A DNA stretch of 5,184 nucleotides from NCBI GenBank assembly GCA_964386535.1, contig CAYLRY010000086.1, forward strand, positions 1 through 5,184, given 5' to 3'. Shown in pieces: positions 1-5,154 of this stretch. Position numbers and translations under genes: made by a program. Under the pieces are notes generated by a model. It saw nothing but the letters and a program-made list of their open reading frames with translations, searched no databases and was not told the DNA's origin. The stretch is from CAYLRY01 sp964386535. Lineage in GTDB: Bacteria > Chloroflexota > Dehalococcoidia > Dehalococcoidales > UBA3254. Within the stretch, counting starts at the first letter, position 1. The number at the start of each line of letters is the position of its first letter.

Positions 1-17
1 TCTGCTAAAGTCATCAT
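1..17 (-). CDS. leuC: Start of a probable leuC (3-isopropylmalate dehydratase large subunit), cut by the window edge
   Basis: Only five full codons and two bases are visible, reading M-M-T-L-A followed by GA (E or D). The opening (M)-T-L-A-E is typical of LeuC proteins of the aconitase family, and leuC commonly follows leuA, so leuC is the best guess. A GGAG motif lies about 12 bases before the first ATG (position 17). The second ATG (position 14) could equally be the start. It begins 70 bases after the leuA stop codon, with no terminator between them, which fits one operon. If correct, the product with LeuD isomerises 2-isopropylmalate to 3-isopropylmalate using a 4Fe-4S cluster. The identification rests on very few residues and on gene order. 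Confidence 0.55.
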
Positions 18-87
18 CTATTTTAATTCTCCGTTTTTATGGATTACAGACATCAGTTATTTTACAGGCCAGGGAAACGCCAGTTAA

Positions 88-1602
88 TTATTGTACTTTT
101 TTAACAGACAGCAAACGGTTTAAGGCATTCATATAGGCCCTGGCGCTGGCCACAATGATATCCGTATCCGCGCCTCTTCCGGTATAGGAAGTCCCATCAC
201 TTTCTATTCTTATCAGAACTTCACCGATAGCATCGATGCCTTCGGTGACTGAGTTCACGCTGAATTCCGTAAGATTGTTGGGCACGCAGACGATGCGGTT
301 TATAGCCTTATATACCGCATCCACAGGGCCAGTCCCCAGAGAGGCGTCTTCCAGGATTTTTCCACCCGGACCGGTGAGCCTGACTGAGGCTGTTGGCATG
401 CCGCTTCCACAAGATACCTGGACCATTTCCAGATGATATACCTCTGAAACAGTCCGTTTTTGTTGGGCCACAACCGACTCGATGTCCTTGTCTGTAACAT
501 CCTTTTTCTTATCTGCCAGGTCTTTAAAAGCCTGGAAAGCCCGGTTAAGATCATCGTCACTCAGGTTATAACCCAATTCAGCCAGTCGCTCCTTAAAGGC
601 ATGGCGTCCGCTGAGCTTGCCCAGTACCAGACTGCTGGCGGTGATTCCTACGTCCTTGGGATCCATTATTTCATAGGTGATGGGCATCTTGATAACCCCA
701 TCCTGATGAATGCCGGACTCATGACGGAAGGCGTTAGCTCCTACAATGGCTTTGTTAGGTTGTACCAGAAAACCGGTCAACTCACTAACCAAACGGCTGG
801 TGCTGTAAATTTGAGTGGTATCAATACCAGTGCTCAAACCAAAGAAGTCTTTGCGGGTACGGATGGCCATTACCACTTCTTCCAGCGAAGCATTACCAGC
901 CCTCTCACCAATGCCGTTAATGGTACATTCTACTTGCCGGGCCCCATATTGAACAGCTTGCAGGCTGTTCGCTACTGCCAGACCCAGATCGTTATGGCAG
1001 TGTACGCTTATCGTCGCCCTCTGTATATTGGGGACATTCTGAAAAAGACCTTTAATACGCTGTCCCCATTCTTCAGGAATAGCATAGCCGACCGTATCTG
1101 GTATATTGACCGTAGTGGCGCCGGCTTCGATGACTGCTTCAACTATCTGATACAGATATTTAATATCAGTCCGGCTGGCATCCATAGGCGAAAATTCGAT
1201 ATCAGCAGTATATTTTTTGGCCCTGGCTACCATATCTCGGGAAGTTTGCAGGATCTCGTCCCTGCTTTTCTTAAGTTGATGTAAAAGGTGAATGTCAGAA
1301 GACGAAAGGAAGATGTGAATACGCGGATGAGAAGCTCCTTTTACCGCTTCCCAGGCGCGGTCAATAGCTTGCGGATTAGCATGAGAAAGAGCGCAGATAG
1401 CCGCTGAATGCACCTCCTGGGAGATCTGCTTTACAGCCTCGAAGTCACCAGGGGAACTCGCCGGGAAGCCAGCTTCAATAACATCAACCTTCAACTTTTC
1501 CAACTGTCTGGCGATTTCCAGTTTTTCCTGTATATTCAGGGTACCACCGGCTGCCTGTTCACCATCTCTTAAGGTAGTATCAAAAATTATTATTTTATCC
1601 AT
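88..1602 (-). CDS. leuA: 2-isopropylmalate synthase LeuA
   Basis: This 504-residue enzyme condenses acetyl-CoA with 2-ketoisovalerate to give 2-isopropylmalate, the committed step of leucine synthesis in the cytosol. The N-terminal TIM-barrel (about residues 4-270) starts with FDTTLRDGEQ (7-16), holding the catalytic Arg12 and metal-binding Asp13. The metal-binding HCHND (201-205, His201 and His203) and GERAGNASLEE (232-242, Asn237) follow. The linker contains FRHESGIHQDG (292-302), typical of LeuA. The C-terminal LeuA dimer domain (about 370-504) has GTGPVDAVYKAI (423-434) and GRGADTDIIVASARAY (475-490), the region that binds leucine for feedback inhibition. Length matches the common bacterial form (about 510). 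The chosen ATG has AAAAAAGG seven bases upstream. The gene follows ilvN after 134 bases and precedes a probable leuC. Citramalate or homocitrate synthase is a less likely alternative. Confidence 0.96.
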   Translation of the reverse strand: MDKIIIFDTTLRDGEQAAGGTLNIQEKLEIARQLEKLKVDVIEAGFPASSPGDFEAVKQISQEVHSAAICALSHANPQAIDRAWEAVKGASHPRIHIFLSSSDIHLLHQLKKSRDEILQTSRDMVARAKKYTADIEFSPMDASRTDIKYLYQIVEAVIEAGATTVNIPDTVGYAIPEEWGQRIKGLFQNVPNIQRATISVHCHNDLGLAVANSLQAVQYGARQVECTINGIGERAGNASLEEVVMAIRTRKDFFGLSTGIDTTQIYSTSRLVSELTGFLVQPNKAIVGANAFRHESGIHQDGVIKMPITYEIMDPKDVGITASSLVLGKLSGRHAFKERLAELGYNLSDDDLNRAFQAFKDLADKKKDVTDKDIESVVAQQKRTVSEVYHLEMVQVSCGSGMPTASVRLTGPGGKILEDASLGTGPVDAVYKAINRIVCVPNNLTEFSVNSVTEGIDAIGEVLIRIESDGTSYTGRGADTDIIVASARAYMNALNRLLSVKKVQ

Positions 1603-1736
1603 TTATTGACCTTTTTTAATTTAAATATATAAATTTAGTTAAACCTTCTTCATATTGTTATCTACCCGGTCTTCATTTTATTAAAATAGAATAACTCAAC
1701 ATTCCGGATAATCTGGATGTCCGCTGTGCTTCATCC

Positions 1737-2255
1737 CTAACCTGACTTTTCCTCACCAAAGAGAGGACTACCCCGGGTCATGGCAATCCTGCCGGTCCGC
1801 GCAATTTCCTTGAGGCCAAAAGGCCGTATCAGGTCCAGTAAAGAGTTGACCTTATTTTCCGTTCCGGTCACCTCTATAGTCAGCGAATCCTGTGACACAT
1901 CCACAATATCCGCCTTAAAAATATCCACAATCTGGATGATTTCGCTACGGCTGCTCCCGGCCACTGCTTTTACCTTAATCAGGGCCAGTTCGCGAACTAC
2001 AATATCCTCTTCCGTGATATCGGCGACTTTTACAATTTCTACGATTTTAGCCAGCAATTGTTTACGGACCTGCTCTACCATGGTCAACGGGCCATCTACC
2101 ACAAAGGTCACGCGAGCCAGGCCAGGCGACTCACTGCTGCCCACCGCAATACTGGATATGTTAAAACCGCGTCTCCGGAAGAGGCTGACCATACGGTTCA
2201 GCACCCCGGGTTTATCTTCTACTAGAGCAACTAAGGTGTGTTTTGTTGAGACCAT
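1737..2255 (-). CDS. ilvN: Acetolactate synthase small (regulatory) subunit
   Basis: This 172-residue protein is the regulatory partner of IlvB: it raises catalytic activity and carries valine feedback inhibition. The N-terminal ACT domain (about residues 5-78) has the family hallmark EDKPGVLNRMVSLFRRRGFN (13-32), followed by ISSIAVG. The VRELALIKV stretch then leads into the C-terminal ALS_ss_C domain (about 85-165), which ends with the conserved ARTGRIAMTRG. Length is normal for the family (about 160-180). The ATG is supported by an AGAGG motif seven bases upstream. The gene starts inside ilvB and overlaps its end by 25 bases in another frame, so the two are probably translationally coupled and made in matched amounts. 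The same protein is called IlvH in some species. All hallmark motifs are intact. Confidence 0.95.
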   Translation of the reverse strand: MVSTKHTLVALVEDKPGVLNRMVSLFRRRGFNISSIAVGSSESPGLARVTFVVDGPLTMVEQVRKQLLAKIVEIVKVADITEEDIVVRELALIKVKAVAGSSRSEIIQIVDIFKADIVDVSQDSLTIEVTGTENKVNSLLDLIRPFGLKEIARTGRIAMTRGSPLFGEEKSG

Positions 2256-3949
2256 ACTTTCGCCTCTTTCTGCGGTTCTTCAATTACTTTAGACAAAGCC
2301 TCTCCTGAGGGCACCATAGGATAAACGTTTTCTTCCGGCTCAATTATGAATTCGATCAAAAAACTACCCGGAGTTGCCATTGCTTTTTCTATAGCCGGTA
2401 TGGCATCTTCCTTGTGTTTAACCCTTAAAGCCGGGATGCCATAAGCCTCAGCCAGTTTAACGAAATCAGGCCCGCTTAAAGGTGTACCTACATAACGTTT
2501 GCTGTAAAATAGGTCCTGCCACTGCCTGACCATGCCCAGATACCCGTTGTTAAAAATGGCGAATTTAACCTCTATTCGGTCCTGCACCAGTGTAGCTAGT
2601 TCATGCATAGTCATCTGGAAACTGCCGTCCCCGGCGATACACCAGACTACCTCTCCTGGTCTGCCAACTTTAGCTCCCATAGCCGCCGGGGTTTCGAAAC
2701 CCATGGTACCCAGGCCGCCGGAAGAGATAAAGGAATTAGGTTTATCATACCAGTAATGCTGGGCCGCCCACATCTGGTGCTGCCCTACTCCCGTTACCAC
2801 GATGGCTTCCCCTTTGGTCACTTCATAGATTTTTCGCACCACGAATTGCGGCAAGAGTAATTTGGTGTTTTTTATCCTTTCGGATACCATGGGGTGTTCT
2901 TTACGCCAGGTATCCAACTGCTGTAGCCATTCTACATGATTGTTAGGAGTCAGCAATTTCAGTAAAGGTTTTAAGACATGTTTAACATCCCCTACGATGG
3001 GTACATCTACCCTGACGTTTTTACCTATCTCCGCCGGGTCTATATCGATATGAATAATACGGGCTCTGGGCGCAAATTCACTTACTTTGGAAGTAGCCCG
3101 GTCATCGAATCGCATGCCGATAGCAATAATCAAATCGGATGCATCTACAGCCCAGTTTGCATAGACCATGCCGTGCATGCCCAGCATACCATAGCTTAAA
3201 GCATGCGATTCCGGGAAAGAGCCTATTCCCAGTAAAGTGGTGACCACTGGTATCTGGGCTGTTTCAGCCAGTTGCCGCAATTCATTAAAAGCGCCGGATA
3301 TGATAACCCCCCTTCCTGCGATGATCAAAGGCTTCTGTGAAGCATTGTTAATCATTTCAGCCGCCTTTTTTATCTGGGCGGGATGTCCCTGCAATACCGG
3401 CTTGTATCCTGGTAATTCAATCTTTTCAGGATACTGGAATTCCGCTTCTTCAATGAAAACGTCTTTTGGAATATCGATCAGTATTGGCCCGGGACGTCCG
3501 GTCCTGGCCAGGTAAAAAGCCTCTTTAACTGTTTTAGCCAGGTCACTGGTATTCAATACCAGATAATTGTGTTTGGTGATGGGCAGGGTAATACCGGTAA
3601 TATCAACTTCCTGAAAAGCATCCTTGCCGATAAAAGGCCTGGACACCTGCCCTGTAATGGCTACTATGGGTACCGAATCGAGATGAGCATTGGCTATCCC
3701 GGTTACCAGGTTAGTAGCTCCCGGACCGGATGTCGCCAGACAAACACCCACTTTGCCTGTGGCTCTGGCGTAGCCATCTGCGGCATGCGCTGCATCCTGC
3801 TCATGCCGCACCAGGATATGTCGTAATGCCGGATATTGCGGAAAGGTATCAAATAGAGGCAAGACTGTTCCGCCGGGAAATTCAAAGATGACCTCGACTC
3901 CCTCTTTGATCAAGCATTCACATAATATCTGCGCGCCAGTTAATTTCAT
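2231..3949 (-). CDS. ilvB: Acetolactate synthase large (catalytic) subunit
   Basis: This 572-residue thiamine-diphosphate (ThDP) enzyme makes acetolactate from two pyruvates (valine and leucine route) or acetohydroxybutyrate from pyruvate plus 2-ketobutyrate (isoleucine route). The N-terminal ThDP pyrimidine-binding domain (about 1-170) has the catalytic Glu50 in HILVRHEQ, then ATSGPGATN (72-80) and ITGQV. The central FAD-binding domain (about 190-330) has IGMRFDDR (277-284). The C-terminal ThDP pyrophosphate domain (about 370-550) has GVGQHQMWAAQ and the metal motif GDG (440-442) to NN (467-468), then MVRQWQDLFYSKRY. Length is typical. The ATG has GAGGGAG at 3961-3967, 11 bases upstream, and the frame is closed by a stop a few codons before. 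Unusual residues are Glu23 in IFEFPGG (commonly IFGYPGG) and Glu419 in GFETPAA (commonly GFGLPAA). It is expressed behind an attenuator (4414-4562). Confidence 0.97.
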   Translation of the reverse strand: MKLTGAQILCECLIKEGVEVIFEFPGGTVLPLFDTFPQYPALRHILVRHEQDAAHAADGYARATGKVGVCLATSGPGATNLVTGIANAHLDSVPIVAITGQVSRPFIGKDAFQEVDITGITLPITKHNYLVLNTSDLAKTVKEAFYLARTGRPGPILIDIPKDVFIEEAEFQYPEKIELPGYKPVLQGHPAQIKKAAEMINNASQKPLIIAGRGVIISGAFNELRQLAETAQIPVVTTLLGIGSFPESHALSYGMLGMHGMVYANWAVDASDLIIAIGMRFDDRATSKVSEFAPRARIIHIDIDPAEIGKNVRVDVPIVGDVKHVLKPLLKLLTPNNHVEWLQQLDTWRKEHPMVSERIKNTKLLLPQFVVRKIYEVTKGEAIVVTGVGQHQMWAAQHYWYDKPNSFISSGGLGTMGFETPAAMGAKVGRPGEVVWCIAGDGSFQMTMHELATLVQDRIEVKFAIFNNGYLGMVRQWQDLFYSKRYVGTPLSGPDFVKLAEAYGIPALRVKHKEDAIPAIEKAMATPGSFLIEFIIEPEENVYPMVPSGEALSKVIEEPQKEAKVWSQQNTP

Positions 3950-3978
3950 ATGGTTAGCAGCTCCCTCTTATTTGAACA

Positions 3979-3992
3979 CAGCACCTGTGCTG
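3979..3992. repeat. Small inverted repeat just upstream of ilvB
   Basis: CAGCAC-CT-GTGCTG is a perfect six-base inverted repeat with a two-base centre, lying 30-43 bases upstream of the ilvB ATG and 11 bases before its GAGGGAG ribosome binding site (in the direction of transcription). In RNA a five-pair stem with a four-base loop could form. In DNA it could be a dimeric regulator site. The repeat is short enough to be chance, and no known operator is recognised. Confidence 0.3.
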
Positions 3993-4227
3993 GCAGAAGT
4001 GACCCTTTCTTAATAGCATTTCAATCAGCCGGATTTGATTTTGGACATTGAATCCAACTATTACGCCAAGCACCGCGCTATTTCTTCTTCACTAAATTTT
4101 ATCTGTAATTTATAGTACTTATTTTTAATTTATTTTCCTTTGAATGAAACCATAGAGCCATCTTCTTTCCTGTTTTCAGTCTTAGATAATAGACCTGTTT
4201 CTAAATCTTAGTGAAATAAAGCCTACT

Positions 4228-4280
4228 AAAAAAAATAACGCCCTTTAAAGGATGCATGATCCTTCAAAAATGGGCTTTTT
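4228..4280. terminator. Bidirectional terminator-like hairpin inside the ilvB leader
   Basis: Reading the minus strand, GCCC (4275-4272), a three-base bulge, TTTG and AAGGAT pair across a five-base loop (CATGC, 4258-4254) with ATCCTT, TAAA (one G-U pair) and GGGC (4243-4240). This gives a 14-pair stem. It is followed by GTTA and eight T residues (4235-4228). On the plus strand the same stem is followed at once by five T residues (4276-4280), so it could terminate transcription in either direction. It lies 290 bases before ilvB, so on the minus strand it must be passed to transcribe the operon from the main promoter. It may be a second attenuation point, or a leaky terminator because of its bulge and A/T-rich centre. 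Confidence 0.6.
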
Positions 4281-4292
4281 CACTTAACACAA

Positions 4293-4321
4293 AACATAAC
4301 ATAGCATTCACTGCTTGTCAA
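4293..4321 (-). promoter_or_regulatory. Possible second promoter upstream of the internal hairpin
   Basis: TTGACA (4321-4316, perfect -35) is followed after 17 bases by TATGTT (4298-4293), which matches four of six bases of the -10 consensus. A start near 4286 would run almost directly into the hairpin at 4275-4228, giving either a short RNA of about 55-60 bases or, on readthrough, an ilvB transcript without the leader peptide. The -35 match is strong and the -10 match is mediocre in an AT-rich region, so chance is quite possible. Confidence 0.3.
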
Positions 4322-4413
4322 TCAATTTCCCTCGGCCTATTAAGAGATTACAATAACCGAATTCCAAATGACCCTATTTTCTATGCCCTAATAAATTTTC
4401 TTGGTAATTAACT

Positions 4414-4443
4414 AAAAAGCCCAGGAGTTCGCCTCCTGGGCTT
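4414..4443 (-). terminator. Attenuator terminator of the ilvB operon leader (strands 3 and 4)
   Basis: AAGCCCAGGAG (4443-4433) and CTCCTGGGCTT (4427-4417) form a perfect 11-pair stem with a GCGAA loop. The last two T residues of the stem begin a five-T run (4418-4414), so this is a textbook intrinsic terminator on the minus strand. On the plus strand there is no adjacent T run. It sits 26 bases after the leader peptide stop codon. Its 5' arm overlaps the sequence that pairs with leader strand 2, so terminator and antiterminator exclude each other. No other terminator lies between rpiB and this point, so it may also end transcripts arriving from rpiB. Confidence 0.88.
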
Positions 4444-4469
4444 GGTGGTCTCTGGGGTTTTTATTCAGG

Positions 4470-4562
4470 TTATCTTCTGCACGATAATACACCAAGCCCT
4501 CCGCAATGGAGTGCAATAAGTACGGTAACTACCAGGCTGGTGTTGGATACGGTGATAACCAT
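4470..4562 (-). CDS. Regulatory leader peptide rich in Leu, Val and Ile
   Basis: This is a 30-codon frame from ATG (4562-4560) to TAA (4472-4470). Thirteen of its 30 residues are branched-chain: five Leu, six Val and two Ile. The densest stretch, SLVVTVLIAL (residues 9-18), is encoded CTG GTA GTT ACC GTA CTT ATT GCA CTC from residue 10 on, so shortage of any of the three amino acids could stall a ribosome there. The stop lies 26 bases before the terminator stem. The layout, and part of the sequence (SLVV, then CG and LG), recall the E. coli IlvL leader, which probably reflects shared RNA constraints and not ancestry. The start is not ideal: the only Shine-Dalgarno-like motif, GAAGGGG (4584-4578), ends 15 bases before the ATG. 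The peptide itself probably has no function beyond being translated. It has no counterpart in standard annotation and is easily missed. Confidence 0.85.
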   Translation of the reverse strand: MVITVSNTSLVVTVLIALHCGGLGVLSCRR

Positions 4563-4568
4563 ATCTAA

Positions 4569-4574
4569 ATTATA
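4569..4574 (-). promoter_or_regulatory. Alternative -10 element that would give a leaderless leader peptide
   Basis: A perfect TATAAT ends six bases before the leader-peptide ATG. Transcription from it would start at or next to the A of ATG, giving an mRNA with no 5' untranslated region. The matching -35 position has only ATTTCG or TTTCGA, a poor match, so this element could be inactive or dependent on an activator. It is noted because the leader peptide lacks a well-spaced ribosome binding site. Confidence 0.3.
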
Positions 4575-4598
4575 CTACCCCTTCACTAATTCGAAATG

Positions 4599-4628
4599 AT
4601 TGTACTATATTTGTATAATACCTGTCAA
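4599..4628 (-). promoter_or_regulatory. Main promoter of the ilvB-ilvN-leuA operon leader
   Basis: TTGACA (4628-4623), identical to the -35 consensus, is followed after 18 bases by TACAAT (4604-4599), five of six bases of the -10 consensus. Transcription would start near 4591, giving about 29 bases before the leader-peptide ATG. The promoter begins 25 bases after the rpiB stop codon, so the operon can be transcribed independently of rpiB. It is the best promoter match in the region and is placed exactly where an attenuated operon requires one. Confidence 0.7.
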
Positions 4629-4652
4629 TATGATTTTTTTAAAGCTTTTGTA

Positions 4653-5087
4653 TCATCGTTCCATGCCGGCTATTTTATCCACTCGGCGCTGATGCCGCCC
4701 ACCTTCGAATTGAGTAGTAAAAAATACTTTTAGTATGGCTTCTACTCCCTCGGTTCCCCTATCAGCTCCTAAACACAGAATATTGGCATTATTGTGTTGC
4801 CGGGCCCTTCCTGCGCTGAAGGTATCACAGCATAAGGCAGCTCGAATTCCCTTAACTTTATTGGCAGCAATACTGACGCCAATACCAGTGCCGCATATTA
4901 AGACTCCGAAGTCAAACTGCGAACTAGCAACAGCCTGGCCAACTGTTTTTGCGATGTCTGGATAATCAAAAGAATCGGTAGTATAGGTGCCAAGATCTTC
5001 CACATTATGACCCATCCCTGTAAGAGCTTTAATTACATACTGCTTATAATCCAATCCTCTATGATCTGATCCTACTGCAATATTCAT
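4653..5087 (-). CDS. rpiB: Ribose-5-phosphate isomerase B
   Basis: This 144-residue cytosolic enzyme interconverts ribose 5-phosphate and ribulose 5-phosphate in the pentose phosphate pathway. It belongs to the RpiB/LacAB family. Visible hallmarks are GSDHRG near the start (6-11), and the active-site loop ICGTGIGVSIAANK with the catalytic Cys65 (Cys66 in E. coli) and Thr67. These are followed by RQHNNANILCLG with His98 (His99 in E. coli) for ring opening, and FEGGRHQRRVDKI near the end, with arginines that bind the phosphate. Length matches the family (about 145-150). The ATG has AGAGG six bases upstream. The loop before the HNN motif reads LCCDTFSAG, with a cysteine where many homologues have histidine (LCHD). 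It has no pathway link to the ilv genes, and a separate promoter follows it, so the neighbourhood may be incidental. Confidence 0.95.
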   Translation of the reverse strand: MNIAVGSDHRGLDYKQYVIKALTGMGHNVEDLGTYTTDSFDYPDIAKTVGQAVASSQFDFGVLICGTGIGVSIAANKVKGIRAALCCDTFSAGRARQHNNANILCLGADRGTEGVEAILKVFFTTQFEGGRHQRRVDKIAGMER

Positions 5088-5125
5088 AACCAGCCTCTGA
5101 TCCCGATGATTTATCGTTTTATAAA

Positions 5126-5154
5126 ATACTATTCAAATTTTACCACAGTCTCAA
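5126..5154 (-). promoter_or_regulatory. Weak candidate promoter for rpiB
   Basis: TTGAGA (5154-5149) is five of six bases of the -35 consensus and is followed after 17 bases by TAGTAT (5131-5126), four of six bases of the -10. A start near 5119 would leave about 30 bases before the rpiB ATG. The element overlaps the end of the putative upstream frame. The match is modest and could be chance. Confidence 0.25.

Larger units (their letters stand above)
3950..4413 (-). other. 464-base leader/spacer between the attenuator and ilvB, no confident gene
   Basis: This AT-rich stretch separates the attenuator terminator from the ilvB start codon. I see no coding region here that I would defend as a gene. 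It contains a bidirectional terminator-like hairpin (4228-4280), a possible promoter upstream of it (4293-4321), an inverted repeat (3979-3992) and the ilvB ribosome binding site (3961-3967). Two short frames were noted. One is a 39-codon GTG frame at 3954-4073 ending four bases before ilvB. The other is a 20-codon ATG frame at 4099-4161 (starts MALWFHSKEN), with AGGA six bases upstream. Neither resembles a family I can name. Classical attenuators sit within about 100 bases of the first structural gene, so the length is itself unusual. Confidence 0.6.
4414..4562 (-). promoter_or_regulatory. Branched-chain amino acid transcription attenuator (leader RNA)
   Basis: Four strands give three competing pairings on the minus-strand RNA. 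Strand 1, CACCAGCC (4542-4535, leader codons 6-9), pairs with strand 2, GGCTTGGTG (4498-4490), with one bulged base. Strand 2, GGGCTTGGTG (4499-4490, codons 22-25), pairs perfectly over 10 bases with strand 3, CACCAAGCCC (4447-4438). Strand 3 pairs with strand 4 in the 11-pair terminator (4443-4417). By the established model, a ribosome stalled at the Leu/Val/Ile codons 10-18 covers strand 1, strand 2 captures strand 3, and transcription continues into ilvB. When charged tRNAs are plentiful, strand 3 is left to strand 4 and transcription stops. The pairings are read directly from the sequence; their function is inferred. Confidence 0.85.

Noticed and set aside
460..1284. A 274-codon open frame on the plus strand
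   Set aside because: It is antisense to leuA, whose motifs are all intact. The translation shows no recognisable domain, so it is a shadow frame. The same applies to the other plus-strand frames opposite ilvN, ilvB and rpiB.
1603..1660. AT-rich near-palindrome (AAATTTATATATTTAAAT-like) before leuA
   Set aside because: Such sequences arise easily in AT-rich DNA. It has no GC stem to serve as a terminator and matches no operator I know.
1673..1702. A nine-codon minus-strand frame (MLSYSILIK) before leuA, as a possible leucine leader peptide
   Set aside because: It is very short, and no terminator or alternative hairpins follow it before leuA, so there is nothing for it to control.
4068..4078. 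AAGCACCGCGC, resembling part of a T-box antiterminator (ACCGCG)
   Set aside because: It is on the plus strand, opposite to ilvB, lacks the TGGNACCGCG core and has no specifier stem or following terminator. The operon already has a leader-peptide attenuator.
4099..4161. A 20-codon minus-strand frame (starting MALWFHSKEN) with a reasonable ribosome binding site
   Set aside because: It is short, AT-rich and lysine-rich, with no family resemblance and no adjoining structure. A chance frame is the simpler explanation.
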